Positions 18,191-27,222 of a DNA stretch of 64,000 nucleotides are shown in pieces. Below the pieces are notes generated by a model, which ran no database searches, was not told the origin of the DNA, and saw only the letters and a list, made by a program, of their open reading frames with translations. Positions within the stretch are counted from its first letter, which is position 1; every line of letters starts with the position of its first letter. The position numbers and the translations under genes were made by a program. Source of the DNA: an uncultured Roseibium sp. (lineage in GTDB: Bacteria > Pseudomonadota > Alphaproteobacteria > Rhizobiales > Stappiaceae); assembly GCF_947494555.1 (NCBI RefSeq), contig NZ_CANLVF010000005.1, positions 434,001 through 498,000 on the forward strand, in the 5' to 3' direction.

Positions 18191-19312
18191 TTACGGGACC
18201 AGCCTGACCAGACGGCCGTCATCGCTGTCAGTGAGAACGTAGAGGTATCCGTCCGGCGCCTGGCGCACATCCCGGATCCTTTCGTCAAGCTCAGTCAGCA
18301 GCTGTTGTTCGGAAGCCACCGCGTTGCCGTCCAGTTCGAGTTTCGACAGGTGCCGGCCACGCAGTGCACCGACCAGCAGATCCCCCTTCCAATCGGGATA
18401 GCGGTCACTGCTGACGAACGCCATTCCCGACGGTGCGATCGAAGGGTCCCAGTAATGAATGGGTTGCTCCATGCCGTCCTTCGCGGTTCCCTCACCGATC
18501 TTGCCGCCGGAATAGTGCCTACCGTAGGAGATGACCGGCCAGCCGTAATTCTTGCCCGCCTCCGGAATGTTGATTTCATCTCCACCGCGTGCACCATGTT
18601 CAACGGTCCAAAGGACACCGGTCGAGGGGTTGATAGCAGCACTTTGCGGGTTTCTGTGTCCGATGGACCATATTTCTGGTTTGTGGTCTTCGCTGCTCTC
18701 GAACGGGTTGCCGGGGACCGGTTCACCGTCTGCCGTCAGCCGCAGGACCGAACCCGTATGATCAAGGGTGTCCTGTGAGCGTGGACCGTCGCCACGGTCG
18801 CCCAACGTCATGAAGAGGCTTCCGTCAGGTGCGAAAGCCAGGCGCGAGCCGAAGTGACGGCCACCATAGGCCTTGTTGTTGGCCCGGAAGATCGTTTTTC
18901 CGTCATCCAGTCGATAGCCATCGCCGGCAGCCGACAGCTTCGCGCGGAACAGCGACGTTCCTGCCCCTTCCGGCGAGCCTTGCGAGAATGTCAGGAAAAC
19001 GGTCTGGTCGGATTCGAAATCCGGACTGAGCGCGATGTCCAGCATGCCGCCCTGGCCCTGGGCAAAGACTTCAGGCGTTCCCGCCACGACACTCTGCGCG
19101 CCGTCGCCAGACACATATTTCAAAAGCCCGTCTCGCTCGGTAACCAGGTACCCACCGTCTGGAAGAAAGGCGACGCCCCATGGATAGGACAAACCGTCCG
19201 TGACCGTTTCCAGGCTCACCGATGTCTGAGCGGCTGCAGGTGCCAGCGCGGCGGGCGCGGCCAAGATGCCGAGGGTTGCGGCGGATATTGCGAAAATTCG
19301 ACGGGCATTCAT
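18191..19312 (-). CDS. PQQ-dependent sugar dehydrogenase family protein
   Basis: Periplasmic beta-propeller protein of the soluble aldose sugar dehydrogenase (YliI / glucose-sorbosone dehydrogenase) family, 373 residues. A signal peptide runs to about residue 29 (LAPAAAQ). Family landmarks are GLSYPWGVAFLPDGGYLVTER, GGRHFGSRLAFAPDGSLF, LGDRGDGPRSQ, GHRNPQ and VEHGARGGDEINI. The expected role is PQQ-linked oxidation of aldoses. No PQQ biosynthesis genes are in view. The ATG at 19312 follows GGAG; the frame's first ATG (19336) would spoil the signal peptide. Confidence 0.9.
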   Translation of the reverse strand: MNARRIFAISAATLGILAAPAALAPAAAQTSVSLETVTDGLSYPWGVAFLPDGGYLVTERDGLLKYVSGDGAQSVVAGTPEVFAQGQGGMLDIALSPDFESDQTVFLTFSQGSPEGAGTSLFRAKLSAAGDGYRLDDGKTIFRANNKAYGGRHFGSRLAFAPDGSLFMTLGDRGDGPRSQDTLDHTGSVLRLTADGEPVPGNPFESSEDHKPEIWSIGHRNPQSAAINPSTGVLWTVEHGARGGDEINIPEAGKNYGWPVISYGRHYSGGKIGEGTAKDGMEQPIHYWDPSIAPSGMAFVSSDRYPDWKGDLLVGALRGRHLSKLELDGNAVASEQQLLTELDERIRDVRQAPDGYLYVLTDSDDGRLVRLVP

Positions 19313-19403
19313 GGCGGGCTCCGGGCCAATGGGCAAGCAATGTGTCTTGACCTTAATTAGGAACTCTCGCGCCTGCGAACAGACGCGGCGCCATTAAATT
19401 TCA

Positions 19404-19745
19404 TCAATCCGGCGTTATGCTTGCCGCTTGAGAGTTCCTTTCAAGCCGGGCTGCAATCACGCGCCGCTCAAAGGCAATGTTCCAGTCAATCAGCGTGCGC
19501 CAGACCATGTCCGCCTGATCGGCTTCCAGGCCGAGTTCCTCGGCGCGCTTCCTGATAATCTCAATCATCGATTCGATACGCTCTGCGTCGAAGGCTTCGT
19601 CGGGATGCTGTTTGAGCTCCGACATGCGCCGCACGAAGCCCTGCCGCACAGCGAATAACCGAACCAGTTCCTCATCAAGTCGATCGATTTCATCGCGGAT
19701 ATCTTTTTTGGTGAGGCAGTCCTCAGGCGTTTTCACATTCACCAT
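19404..19745 (-). CDS. Chorismate mutase (AroQ type)
   Basis: Small all-helical chorismate mutase of 113 residues, converting chorismate to prephenate for phenylalanine and tyrosine synthesis. The helix-1 arginine and acid pattern is IRDEIDRLDEELVRLFAVRQGFVRRMSELK, which includes the expected active-site Arg and Lys residues; ERIESMIEIIRKRAEELGL and a final helix WRTLIDWNIAFE follow. It has no fused prephenate dehydratase or dehydrogenase. It is placed between malic enzyme and the sugar dehydrogenase on the same strand, about 90 bases from each. Confidence 0.88.
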   Translation of the reverse strand: MVNVKTPEDCLTKKDIRDEIDRLDEELVRLFAVRQGFVRRMSELKQHPDEAFDAERIESMIEIIRKRAEELGLEADQADMVWRTLIDWNIAFERRVIAARLERNSQAASITPD

Positions 19746-19838
19746 CCGGGTTTGCGGGATAACTGTACCCGCGAACCGGTTTCCCGGTCCGCGTCCTGGA
19801 GCTTTCGGATCGAAAATGCTGTAGCGCAGAACAGCAGA

Positions 19839-22133
19839 TCAGTCGGCCAGCCGGGTCTGGGCTTCCACACTTGCAAGCGCCGACATGTTGACAACGCCGC
19901 GCGAAGTCACGGACGGTGTCAGAATATGCGCCGTCTTCGCAGCACCGAGCAGGATCGGACCGACATGAAGCGCCTGTGTCGCGACCTTCAGAAGGTTGTG
20001 CGCGATATTGGCGGAATCAAGGTTCGGGAAAAGCAGGAGATTGGCTTCCCCCTTCAATTTGCTGCCCGGCATGACACTCTCACGCAAAGCCTCGCTGAGA
20101 GCGGAATCGCCGTGCATCTCGCCGTCTGCCTCAAGTTCCGGATGGCGTTCCCAGATCAACTCGAGCGCTTCGCGCATCTTGCGTGATGAGGCCGTCTCCC
20201 TTGAGCCGAAATTGGACATGGACAGCAAGGCGATCTTCGGCTCGATGCCAAAGCGCCGGATTTCCTCGGCTGCAAGAACCGCCATTTCCGAAATCTCGAC
20301 TGCCGTCGGATCTTCGGTGACGAAGGTATCCGACATGAACAGCGCACCCTGGCTGTTGATCAGCAGCGACATTGCGGACAGGTCCTTGGCTGTTTCACAA
20401 ACGCCGATAACCTGCTTGATGTCGCGAAGATGGCGGATGAAGCGCCCTTCCAATCCGCATATGACGGCGTCCGCATCGCCGCGCCGGACCGCGAGGGCCG
20501 AGATGACTGTCGCGTTGGTGCGTACAACCGTGCGGGCGGCACTGGGTGGCATGCCGAGACGGCCAACGCATTCGAAATACTCATCCACGTAGTCGCGGTA
20601 ACGCGGATCTTCCTGCGGATTGACGTATTCGAAATCGACATCGGGACGGATCTTGAGACCAAAGCGTTCGCAGCGCTGCTTGAGAACATCGGGCCGCCCC
20701 ACCAGGATGGGTTTGGCGATATGGTCTTCGATCAGCACCTGGGCGGCACGCAGCACGCGCTCGTCTTCACCTTCGGCGTAAATGATCTTTTTCGGATCCT
20801 TCGTGGCGTTCTGAATGATCGGCTTCATGATCAGGCCCGACCGGAAGACAAAACGGTTCAGCCTGTCGTAATAGGCATCGAAATCCGTTATCGGCCGGGT
20901 CGCAACGCCGGAGTCCATCGCTGCCTTGGCGACAGCGGGGGCGACACGCAGGATCAGCCGCTGGTCAAACGGCGACGGGATCAGGTAATTGGGCCCGAAC
21001 GTTTCCGTCTTGCCGCCATAAGCGCGCGCCACAACATCGGACGGTTCTTCCTGCGCCAGTCCGGCGATCGCCTCCACGGCTGCCCGTTTCATTTCCTCAT
21101 TGATCGTTGTTGCGCCGACATCGAGCGCACCGCGGAAAATGAACGGAAAGCAAAGAACGTTATTTACCTGGTTCGGATAGTCAGACCGGCCCGTACACAT
21201 GACCACATCATCGCGTACGGACAATGCGTCCTCCGGCATGATTTCCGGATTCGGATTGGCAAGAGCGAGAATTAGCGGACCCTTGCCCATTTTTTCGACC
21301 ATGTGCGGCTTGAGCACGCCGCCGACGGACAGACCGAGAAAGACATCAGCACCCTCGATGATATCGTCCAGCGTGCGCTTGTCGGTTGGCTGTGCAAATA
21401 CCGACTTCCACTCGTCCATGAGCTTTTCGCGGCCCTCATAGACGACGCCCTCGATGTCGGTGATCCAGATATTTTCCCGTTTCGCACCGAGCGACACCAG
21501 CATGTTGAGGCAGGCGAGCGCTGCCGCGCCTGCGCCGGATGCGACGATCTTGGCGTCTGCAATCTTCTTGCCCGCAAGGTGAAGACCGTTACGGACGGCC
21601 GCGCCGACGATGATGGCGGTTCCATGCTGATCGTCATGGAACACCGGGATGTTCATCTTTTCCCGCAAACGCGCTTCGACCATGAAGCATTCGGGCGCCT
21701 TGATGTCTTCGAGATTGATGCCGCCGAAAGTCGGTTCAAGCACCGAAACGGCGTCAACGAATTTGTCGACATCGGTTTCGTCGACCTCGATGTCGAACAC
21801 GTCGATTCCGGCGAACTTCTTGAACAGGACCGCCTTCCCTTCCATGACCGGCTTTGAGGCGAGCGGCCCTATGTTGCCGAGTCCGAGCACCGCCGTACCG
21901 TTTGAAATCACCGCGACAAGGTTGGCACGGGACGTGTAGTGCGCCGCCTTCGCGGGATCGTCGGCAATTTCAAGGCAGGGTGCGGCGACGCCCGGAGAAT
22001 ATGCCAGCGCAAGGTCACGCTGGTTGCCGAGCGGTTTCGTCGGCTGGATCTCAAGTTTCCCGGGCTTGGGATGTTCGTGATAGTAGAGGGCTGCTTCGGT
22101 CAGATCGTGTTCGGTCTTGTTGCTATCGCTCAT
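19839..22133 (-). CDS. maeB: NADP-dependent malic enzyme, MaeB type
   Basis: Oxidative decarboxylation of malate to pyruvate with NADPH, linking the TCA cycle to gluconeogenesis and lipogenesis. The protein has 764 residues, like E. coli MaeB (759). The N-terminal malic domain contains LALAYSPGVAAPC and NRANL-like ASRANLVAVISNGTAVLGLGNIG; the NAD(P)-binding domain has IVASGAGAAALACLN. From about residue 430 onward is a phosphotransacetylase-like domain (YAEGEDERVLRAAQ, SMSNFGS) that in this enzyme class is regulatory. Start at ATG 22133, with no good competitor. Confidence 0.95.
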   Translation of the reverse strand: MSDSNKTEHDLTEAALYYHEHPKPGKLEIQPTKPLGNQRDLALAYSPGVAAPCLEIADDPAKAAHYTSRANLVAVISNGTAVLGLGNIGPLASKPVMEGKAVLFKKFAGIDVFDIEVDETDVDKFVDAVSVLEPTFGGINLEDIKAPECFMVEARLREKMNIPVFHDDQHGTAIIVGAAVRNGLHLAGKKIADAKIVASGAGAAALACLNMLVSLGAKRENIWITDIEGVVYEGREKLMDEWKSVFAQPTDKRTLDDIIEGADVFLGLSVGGVLKPHMVEKMGKGPLILALANPNPEIMPEDALSVRDDVVMCTGRSDYPNQVNNVLCFPFIFRGALDVGATTINEEMKRAAVEAIAGLAQEEPSDVVARAYGGKTETFGPNYLIPSPFDQRLILRVAPAVAKAAMDSGVATRPITDFDAYYDRLNRFVFRSGLIMKPIIQNATKDPKKIIYAEGEDERVLRAAQVLIEDHIAKPILVGRPDVLKQRCERFGLKIRPDVDFEYVNPQEDPRYRDYVDEYFECVGRLGMPPSAARTVVRTNATVISALAVRRGDADAVICGLEGRFIRHLRDIKQVIGVCETAKDLSAMSLLINSQGALFMSDTFVTEDPTAVEISEMAVLAAEEIRRFGIEPKIALLSMSNFGSRETASSRKMREALELIWERHPELEADGEMHGDSALSEALRESVMPGSKLKGEANLLLFPNLDSANIAHNLLKVATQALHVGPILLGAAKTAHILTPSVTSRGVVNMSALASVEAQTRLAD

Positions 22134-22250
22134 GACGTTTTCTGGCTCCCTGACCTGTTCCGCTCGGTATTTGTATTGGTCTTTGGCTTGTGATTGGGAA
22201 GCGTGACGCTTCGCGATCCGAATTGCAAATTCCTGAAGTGTCTGTGTGGT

Positions 22251-22898
22251 TTACCCGGCGCGCTGGAAAATGAGAACCCGAATTAACAAAAACAGCACAA
22301 CGGCGTTCAGGATATGCCACATGAAATGAATTCCGAACTCGATATGTGCACAGAGCGGCTCGTCCAGCGTGCGGAACGTTAGCGATACCAGAAAGACAAG
22401 ACCTGTCAGGAGGACCTGCGCCCCGAGCTTCTTGTCCTTGCGGGAAAACAGGGAGCCGACCACGAAGATCGCAAGCAGTGCGGGGACATAGCCAGCTGAT
22501 GAGCCGACGAATGGCGCAAAAAGCGTGTCCGCGAACAGGACCGTAGCCACGAGAAAGGCGATGACGATCCCGAGTGCTGCCCACCATGGAAGCTTCAAGA
22601 AACGGTTGAGCGCGAAAAAAAGATAAACGTGAATGAAGATGACGATCGGTATGACATCGGCGAGCACCGCCCACACCGTTGCAAACGTGTGGAACAGGAA
22701 CGAACCGATACCGATTGCGGCGAGAATGACGATCAATGCGAGGCCGGTCCAATCGTCCGGTGTCTTTTTGCGCCAAATCAGGAATGCAATCACGGCCGCG
22801 ATCAGGAAGGCAGCGTTGGTAATGGCATTCAACGGCTCCGACCAGAATTCAGGTCCGACACGTTCACAATAATTGTTCAACTGCTGCGTCAGGTCCAT
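22251..22898 (-). CDS. Ceramidase-like integral membrane hydrolase
   Basis: Seven-helix membrane protein of the CREST / alkaline ceramidase superfamily, about 215 residues. The superfamily's metal-binding pattern is visible: Ser and His in GIGSFLFHTFATVW, Asp in WAVLADVIPI, and the two C-terminal histidines in FGIHFMWHILNAVV. Such proteins are zinc-dependent amide or ester hydrolases; the bacterial substrate is unknown. Start is uncertain: GTG at 22907 or ATG at 22898, neither with a strong ribosome binding site. Confidence 0.85.
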   Translation of the reverse strand: MDLTQQLNNYCERVGPEFWSEPLNAITNAAFLIAAVIAFLIWRKKTPDDWTGLALIVILAAIGIGSFLFHTFATVWAVLADVIPIVIFIHVYLFFALNRFLKLPWWAALGIVIAFLVATVLFADTLFAPFVGSSAGYVPALLAIFVVGSLFSRKDKKLGAQVLLTGLVFLVSLTFRTLDEPLCAHIEFGIHFMWHILNAVVLFLLIRVLIFQRAG

Positions 22899-22934
22899 CT
22901 GTGGCACATCGGTTCGTTGCTCTATTTGTATCCT

Positions 22935-24161
22935 TTACAGCCCGGACGTGACAGTTTCGGCAACCAAGGCACCAAGGCGTGAAATTCCCTCTTCAATTCG
23001 CGAGGGGCTGGCGCAAGAAAAGCTCAATCGCAACGTATTTGCACCGCTTCCATCCGGATGGAACGCGCCTCCCGGGACAAATGCAACCTTTACGGATTCC
23101 ACCGACTGTTCAAGCAACACCGCAGCGTCCAGCCCCTTCGGCAACTCGACCCAGACGAACATGCCGCCTTCCGGTCTGGACCAATGCGTTCCCGCCGGCA
23201 TATGCTGCTCCAATGCGGCGAGCATCGCATCGCGGCGCTCCTTGTAGATCGCATTGGTATGCGCCGTGTGGCTGTCGAATTTTTGCTCGGCGACGCGCGC
23301 CATCGCTTCCTGGTTGAGAACAGGTGTGTTCAGATCGCTCGCCTGTTTGATCAGAACCAGTCTGGATATGACCTCGGACGCCGCACAGATCCAACCGAGA
23401 CGCAGTCCGGGCGAAAGCGATTTGGAAAAGCTGCCGCAATAAAGCGTCCGGCTGTTTTCAATACCTCCGCTTTTCTCGCAGTCCAGCGCCAGGACAGCGG
23501 GCACCGGCTCACCATCGTAGCGCAGGCTCTCGTATGGAGCGTCTTCTATGACCGCGCAGCCGAGGTCTTCTGCAAGCGACAGGATTTGCCTGCGCTCGTC
23601 CAGACCGAGCGAAAGGCCGGTCGGGTTCGCAAAATCCGGCGACAGATATGCGAATTTCACGGCCCCGCCCTTTTGCGACGCCCTGGACAAATAGTCTTGC
23701 GCCGACCGGTTTGTTCCGGGGTCCAAACGGTCGAAGTGCAGCTCATAGGCGTTGAAAGCCTGGATCGCTCCAAGATAGGTCGGCCATTGAACGAGAGCCG
23801 TGTCGTCTTCCGACAAAAACAGCTTGCCGATGTAATCGAGGCCCTGCTGGGATCCAGAGGTGATGAGAATGTTCTCGGGGCCGCAGGAAACGCCGAGTTC
23901 CTTCATGTGCCCGACGATCCATTGGCGCAGCCTCAGACTGCCTTCGCTAATGCCATACTGAAGCGCCTTTTCCGCGTCCGGCCCTCCCAGGATTTCGCCA
24001 TAGGCTTCCTTGAAGGCGTCCGCAGGAAAGAGTGCAGGGTCTGGAATACCCCCGGCAAATGAAATCACATCCGGCCGGTCGAGAAGCTTCAGAAGTTCAC
24101 GGATTTCAGAAGCGCGCATGCGGGTTGCGCGTCTTGCGTAAAGGCTGTCCCAGGTCGTCAT
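22935..24161 (-). CDS. PLP-dependent aminotransferase (2-aminoadipate / MocR-like class I)
   Basis: Fold-type I aminotransferase of 408 residues related to the 2-aminoadipate/aromatic (LysN, ARO8-like) group. PLP-binding Lys is in CGSFSKSLSPGLRLGW. Other landmarks are SFAGGIPDPALFP, LQYGISEGSLRLRQWI, TSGSQQGLDYIGKLFL, SPDFANPTGLSL and VIEDAPYESLRYDG. It lacks the GntR DNA-binding domain of MocR regulators. Substrate is probably an aromatic, branched or dicarboxylic amino acid. The upstream region (24162-24347) is AT-rich and shared with divergent moaB; it holds AGTCA-N6-TGACCT at about 24196. Confidence 0.92.
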   Translation of the reverse strand: MTTWDSLYARRATRMRASEIRELLKLLDRPDVISFAGGIPDPALFPADAFKEAYGEILGGPDAEKALQYGISEGSLRLRQWIVGHMKELGVSCGPENILITSGSQQGLDYIGKLFLSEDDTALVQWPTYLGAIQAFNAYELHFDRLDPGTNRSAQDYLSRASQKGGAVKFAYLSPDFANPTGLSLGLDERRQILSLAEDLGCAVIEDAPYESLRYDGEPVPAVLALDCEKSGGIENSRTLYCGSFSKSLSPGLRLGWICAASEVISRLVLIKQASDLNTPVLNQEAMARVAEQKFDSHTAHTNAIYKERRDAMLAALEQHMPAGTHWSRPEGGMFVWVELPKGLDAAVLLEQSVESVKVAFVPGGAFHPDGSGANTLRLSFSCASPSRIEEGISRLGALVAETVTSGL

Positions 24162-24347
24162 GGTTATCTCGAAATCAATTTTTGCGTTATTTAAGTCAAT
24201 AATACTGACCTATTTATTTTGCAAGTGTCCCAATCCTGTTATTTTTTGTAATTTTATTTCGCGTCGATCGTCTGCGTATGAAGTTTGGCCTGGTCACTGG
24301 AAGCGCCGCCGTTCTTCCCCTATGTCTTGAGGACAAAGGAGATTTCC

Positions 24348-24905
24348 ATGTCGCGTATCGATGACACCCGGCCATTCATCCCGCTCAACATTGCAGTCCT
24401 GACTGTCTCGGACACGCGCAAGCTGGAAGACGACAGGTCCGGAAACACGCTGGCGGACCGGCTGACAAAGGCGGGACATACGCTTGCTGCCCGCAAGATC
24501 GTTCAGGATGACATTCCAGCCATCCAGGACACCGTCCGCGCCTGGATCGCGGATGACGGTGTTGATGTCGTCATTTCAACCGGCGGCACCGGCTTCACCG
24601 GGCGGGACGTTACGCCGGAAGCGATGGAGCCTCTTTTCGAAAAACGCATGGATGGGTTTTCCGAAGTCTTTCACCGGATCTCCTACGACAAGATCGGCAC
24701 CTCGACGATCCAGTCACGCGCGACCGGCGGAGTTGCCGGTGCGACCTACATCTTTGCACTTCCCGGTTCGCCCGGTGCCTGCAAGGATGCCTGGGACGGT
24801 ATCTTGAAGATGCAGCTCGATTATCGGCACATGCCGTGCAATTTCGTGGAAATCATGCCTCGCCTGGACGAGCACCTGAAACGCGGAAAACTGCAGGAAG
24901 CTTGA
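24348..24905 (+). CDS. moaB: Molybdenum cofactor biosynthesis protein B
   Basis: MoaB, 185 residues, an MPT adenylyltransferase-like protein of molybdenum cofactor synthesis. Landmarks are LTVSDTRKLEDDRSGNTL, STGGTGFTGRDVTPEA, and the C-terminal ALPGSPGACKDAW. AAAGGAG in front of the ATG at 24348 decides the start. The next gene, an acetyltransferase, begins four bases after its stop, so they are probably co-transcribed. Other moa genes are absent from the window. Confidence 0.93.
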   Translation: MSRIDDTRPFIPLNIAVLTVSDTRKLEDDRSGNTLADRLTKAGHTLAARKIVQDDIPAIQDTVRAWIADDGVDVVISTGGTGFTGRDVTPEAMEPLFEKRMDGFSEVFHRISYDKIGTSTIQSRATGGVAGATYIFALPGSPGACKDAWDGILKMQLDYRHMPCNFVEIMPRLDEHLKRGKLQEA

Positions 24906-24909
24906 CGGC

Positions 24910-25410
24910 ATGCCCCTTTCGCTCCGCCCGACCGACATCACCGATGCTGACGCAGTCTCCGCATTGCTTGTCAAAAGCTATGCAGCTCTGCTGGCGGACG
25001 CCTACGACCCGGAGACGCTGGTGGCCGCGCTTCCCCTGATCACCGTGGCGCAACCCGATTTGCTGGCGTCCGGCACATACTATCTGTGCGAAACGTCTGC
25101 CGGCCAGATCGTGGGCGTTGGCGGCTGGACAAAACACTCCCCGACCGGGCGGGACGAAACAGCTTCAAACGGAAATATCCGTCATTTCGGCACCGATCCC
25201 GAGCATGTCGGAAACGGCATCGGGCGGTCATTGATGGACCGGTGCGTCGCGGATGCCATCGCAGCCGGCCTGAGTGAACTCAATTGCTATTCAACGCTAA
25301 ACGGCGAAGCGTTCTACCGTGCCTGCGGTTTCCTTAACGTCGAGCCTTTTCCAGTCAAATTGCCGGGCGGGGTCATCTTTCCTTCCGTCCGCATGACCCG
25401 CACCTTGTAA
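24910..25410 (+). CDS. GNAT family N-acetyltransferase
   Basis: A 166-residue GNAT-fold acetyltransferase. The central VGVGGWTKHSP strand, IRHFGTDPEHVGNGIGRSLMDRCVADA acetyl-CoA loop (a Q/RxxGxG/A-type motif, here HVGNGIG) and the CYSTLNGEAFYRACGF segment identify the fold. The substrate cannot be inferred. It follows moaB with only four bases between and precedes the glutathionyl-hydroquinone reductase gene by 26. Confidence 0.85.
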   Translation: MPLSLRPTDITDADAVSALLVKSYAALLADAYDPETLVAALPLITVAQPDLLASGTYYLCETSAGQIVGVGGWTKHSPTGRDETASNGNIRHFGTDPEHVGNGIGRSLMDRCVADAIAAGLSELNCYSTLNGEAFYRACGFLNVEPFPVKLPGGVIFPSVRMTRTL

Positions 25411-25436
25411 CGCTCACCAGCAAACCGGAGACATTC

Positions 25437-26405
25437 ATGGGACTTCTCGTAGACGGCACCTGGGACCCGGACGCGACCGGCGATACCGTGGCCTCCGACC
25501 GGTTCGAAAGGTCCAGGGCGCAGATCCGGAATTGGGTGACGGAAGACGGTTCGGCGGGGCCATCGGGTGACCCCGGGTTCAAGGCGGAAAGCGGCCGCTA
25601 CCATCTTTATGTCGCCTGGAACTGCCCCTGGGCGCATCGCACACTCCTGATGCGCGCACTCAAAGGGTTGCAGCCTCATGTTCCCATTTCCGTGCTGGCG
25701 CCGAAGCGAACTGAAGACGGATGGGTCTTCGATCCGGACAACGGTTATTTAGACACGCTTTCAGGAGCTTCAGCACTCCACGAGGTCTACTCCGCAGGAA
25801 CGGACACCTACACGGGCCGCGTTACGGTTCCTGTCCTCTGGGACACGAAGTCGGGCCGTCTGGTAAGCAACGAGTCGGCTGAAATCATCCGCATGTTCAA
25901 CGAAGCCTTTCAGGGCATTTCAGAAAACAAGGCGGATTTTTACCCGGCAGATCTGCGCAATGTCATCGATGACTGGAACGGTTTCATCTACCCAAAACTC
26001 AACAACGGTGTTTACCGGGCAGGGTTTGCGCGCTCTCAATCGGCCTATGAAGAAGGCGTAAAAGGCGTCTTTGAGGCCTTGGACCGTATCGAAAAGACGC
26101 TTGAAAGCGGTCAATGGCTCCTTGGCGACACACTGACGGAGGCCGATGTCCGTTTGTTTCCGACATTGGCGCGTTTTGATGTCGCCTATTGGAGCGCGTT
26201 CAAGTGCAACCAGCGCCGGCTGATCGACTATCCAAAGCTTTGGGCCTACGCACGCCGCTTTTATGCTCTGCCGGGGGTTGCCGAGACCGTAAAGCTCGAC
26301 ATTTACCGCCGGGGCTATCATTCAAGGAGCGATGCACGAAATCCGCACGGTATCGTGCCGCTCGGGCCGGTCGTCGATTTCTCTGAACCCTTGGCTGCCG
26401 CTTAA
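25437..26405 (+). CDS. Glutathionyl-hydroquinone reductase (Xi-class GST)
   Basis: Xi-class glutathione transferase (YqjG/ECM4 family), 322 residues, which reduces glutathionyl-hydroquinones. The catalytic cysteine is in WNCPWAHRTLLMRALKGL near residue 63. Further family features are VPVLWDTKSGRLVSNESAEIIRMF, the GVYRAGFARSQSAYE block and GDTLTEADVRLFPTLARFD. Length agrees with E. coli YqjG (328). GGAG precedes the ATG. It ends 11 bases before the converging glycosyltransferase gene. Confidence 0.93.
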   Translation: MGLLVDGTWDPDATGDTVASDRFERSRAQIRNWVTEDGSAGPSGDPGFKAESGRYHLYVAWNCPWAHRTLLMRALKGLQPHVPISVLAPKRTEDGWVFDPDNGYLDTLSGASALHEVYSAGTDTYTGRVTVPVLWDTKSGRLVSNESAEIIRMFNEAFQGISENKADFYPADLRNVIDDWNGFIYPKLNNGVYRAGFARSQSAYEEGVKGVFEALDRIEKTLESGQWLLGDTLTEADVRLFPTLARFDVAYWSAFKCNQRRLIDYPKLWAYARRFYALPGVAETVKLDIYRRGYHSRSDARNPHGIVPLGPVVDFSEPLAAA

Positions 26406-26416
26406 GTTATGCGTGC

Positions 26417-27112
26417 CTAGCCGTGCAGCTTGACGGCGACACTCGCCGGGATGCGCAGCGTGCCGACGCAAAACCGGGCAAGAGCCTGGCGGAAACGCGA
26501 AACAGCGCCGTCGCCTTCCGCTTCTCCCGATGTGACTGCTGCTGCGCGCAGGAAGACGATCCTGCTTCGGCCTATCCGCTTGGCGATGTCGAGATCCTCG
26601 AGTTCCGGCAATGGCCGGTGCCCGCCCAGTTTCTGATAAAACTGCCGCGATATCAAAAGACCCTGATTGCCATAAGGCATTCCCAGCAATTGGGAACGAA
26701 GCGCGGCAATGGATTCGCTTATACGGGCGCTCAAACCGAAAGCTTCGTATCTGAGCCGGAAACTTGCGGCGGTCCTGCTACCGTTGGGTGCCCGGCCCGC
26801 CCGCTCGATGAACGCCTGGGCTTCATGGTGCCAGCCGTTTTCCAGCAATGTTTCCGGGCGCAGGAACAAAAGCCAGTCACCACGCCGCGACAGTCCGGCA
26901 CCATAGGCCAGGCGCTCGCTGCGCGACATGGATTTGCAACTGACCCACTGACAACCGGCGGCATCTGCAACGCGCTCGGTGCCGTCACTTGAGCCGCCAT
27001 CCACAACAATGACTTCGCGTATGACGCCTTCGGCAGCAGCTGTCACCAGGGACGAAAGTGCGTGCACAAGCTCGGTCTCTGAATTCTTTGTCGGTACTAT
27101 GACACTGATCAT
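26417..27112 (-). CDS. Family 2 glycosyltransferase
   Basis: Short GT2-type glycosyltransferase of 231 residues, with the nucleotide-sugar fold start MISVIVPTKNSETELVHALSSL, REVIVVDGGSSDGTERVADAAG (the VDGGSSDGT nucleotide-binding motif), and a DxD-like RPETL position. It resembles the TIGR04283-like group of small glycosyltransferases (ELEDLDIAKRIGR in place of the ED motif). No acceptor can be named and no polysaccharide cluster is nearby. The ATG at 27112 starts directly at the conserved core; the upstream ten codons in frame are probably not used. Confidence 0.85.
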   Translation of the reverse strand: MISVIVPTKNSETELVHALSSLVTAAAEGVIREVIVVDGGSSDGTERVADAAGCQWVSCKSMSRSERLAYGAGLSRRGDWLLFLRPETLLENGWHHEAQAFIERAGRAPNGSRTAASFRLRYEAFGLSARISESIAALRSQLLGMPYGNQGLLISRQFYQKLGGHRPLPELEDLDIAKRIGRSRIVFLRAAAVTSGEAEGDGAVSRFRQALARFCVGTLRIPASVAVKLHG

Positions 27113-27184
27113 GGTGCAGTCTTTTACATCAAAAATTCGCAAGTGCGAAATATGCGGGTTGTAATACGTGATTTTTGAGCTAAT

Positions 27185-27199
27185 GTTCCTGATATGTTC
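27185..27199. promoter_or_regulatory. LexA (SOS) box, GTTC-N7-GTTC
   Basis: GTTC (27185-27188), seven bases, GTTC (27196-27199). This is the direct-repeat LexA site described for alphaproteobacteria. It lies 23 bases before the start of the radical SAM gene, so bound LexA would block that gene; it also lies 73 bases from the divergent glycosyltransferase start. Confidence 0.7.
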
Positions 27200-27222
27200 T
27201 CAAACCACATCGATATGTTTTC

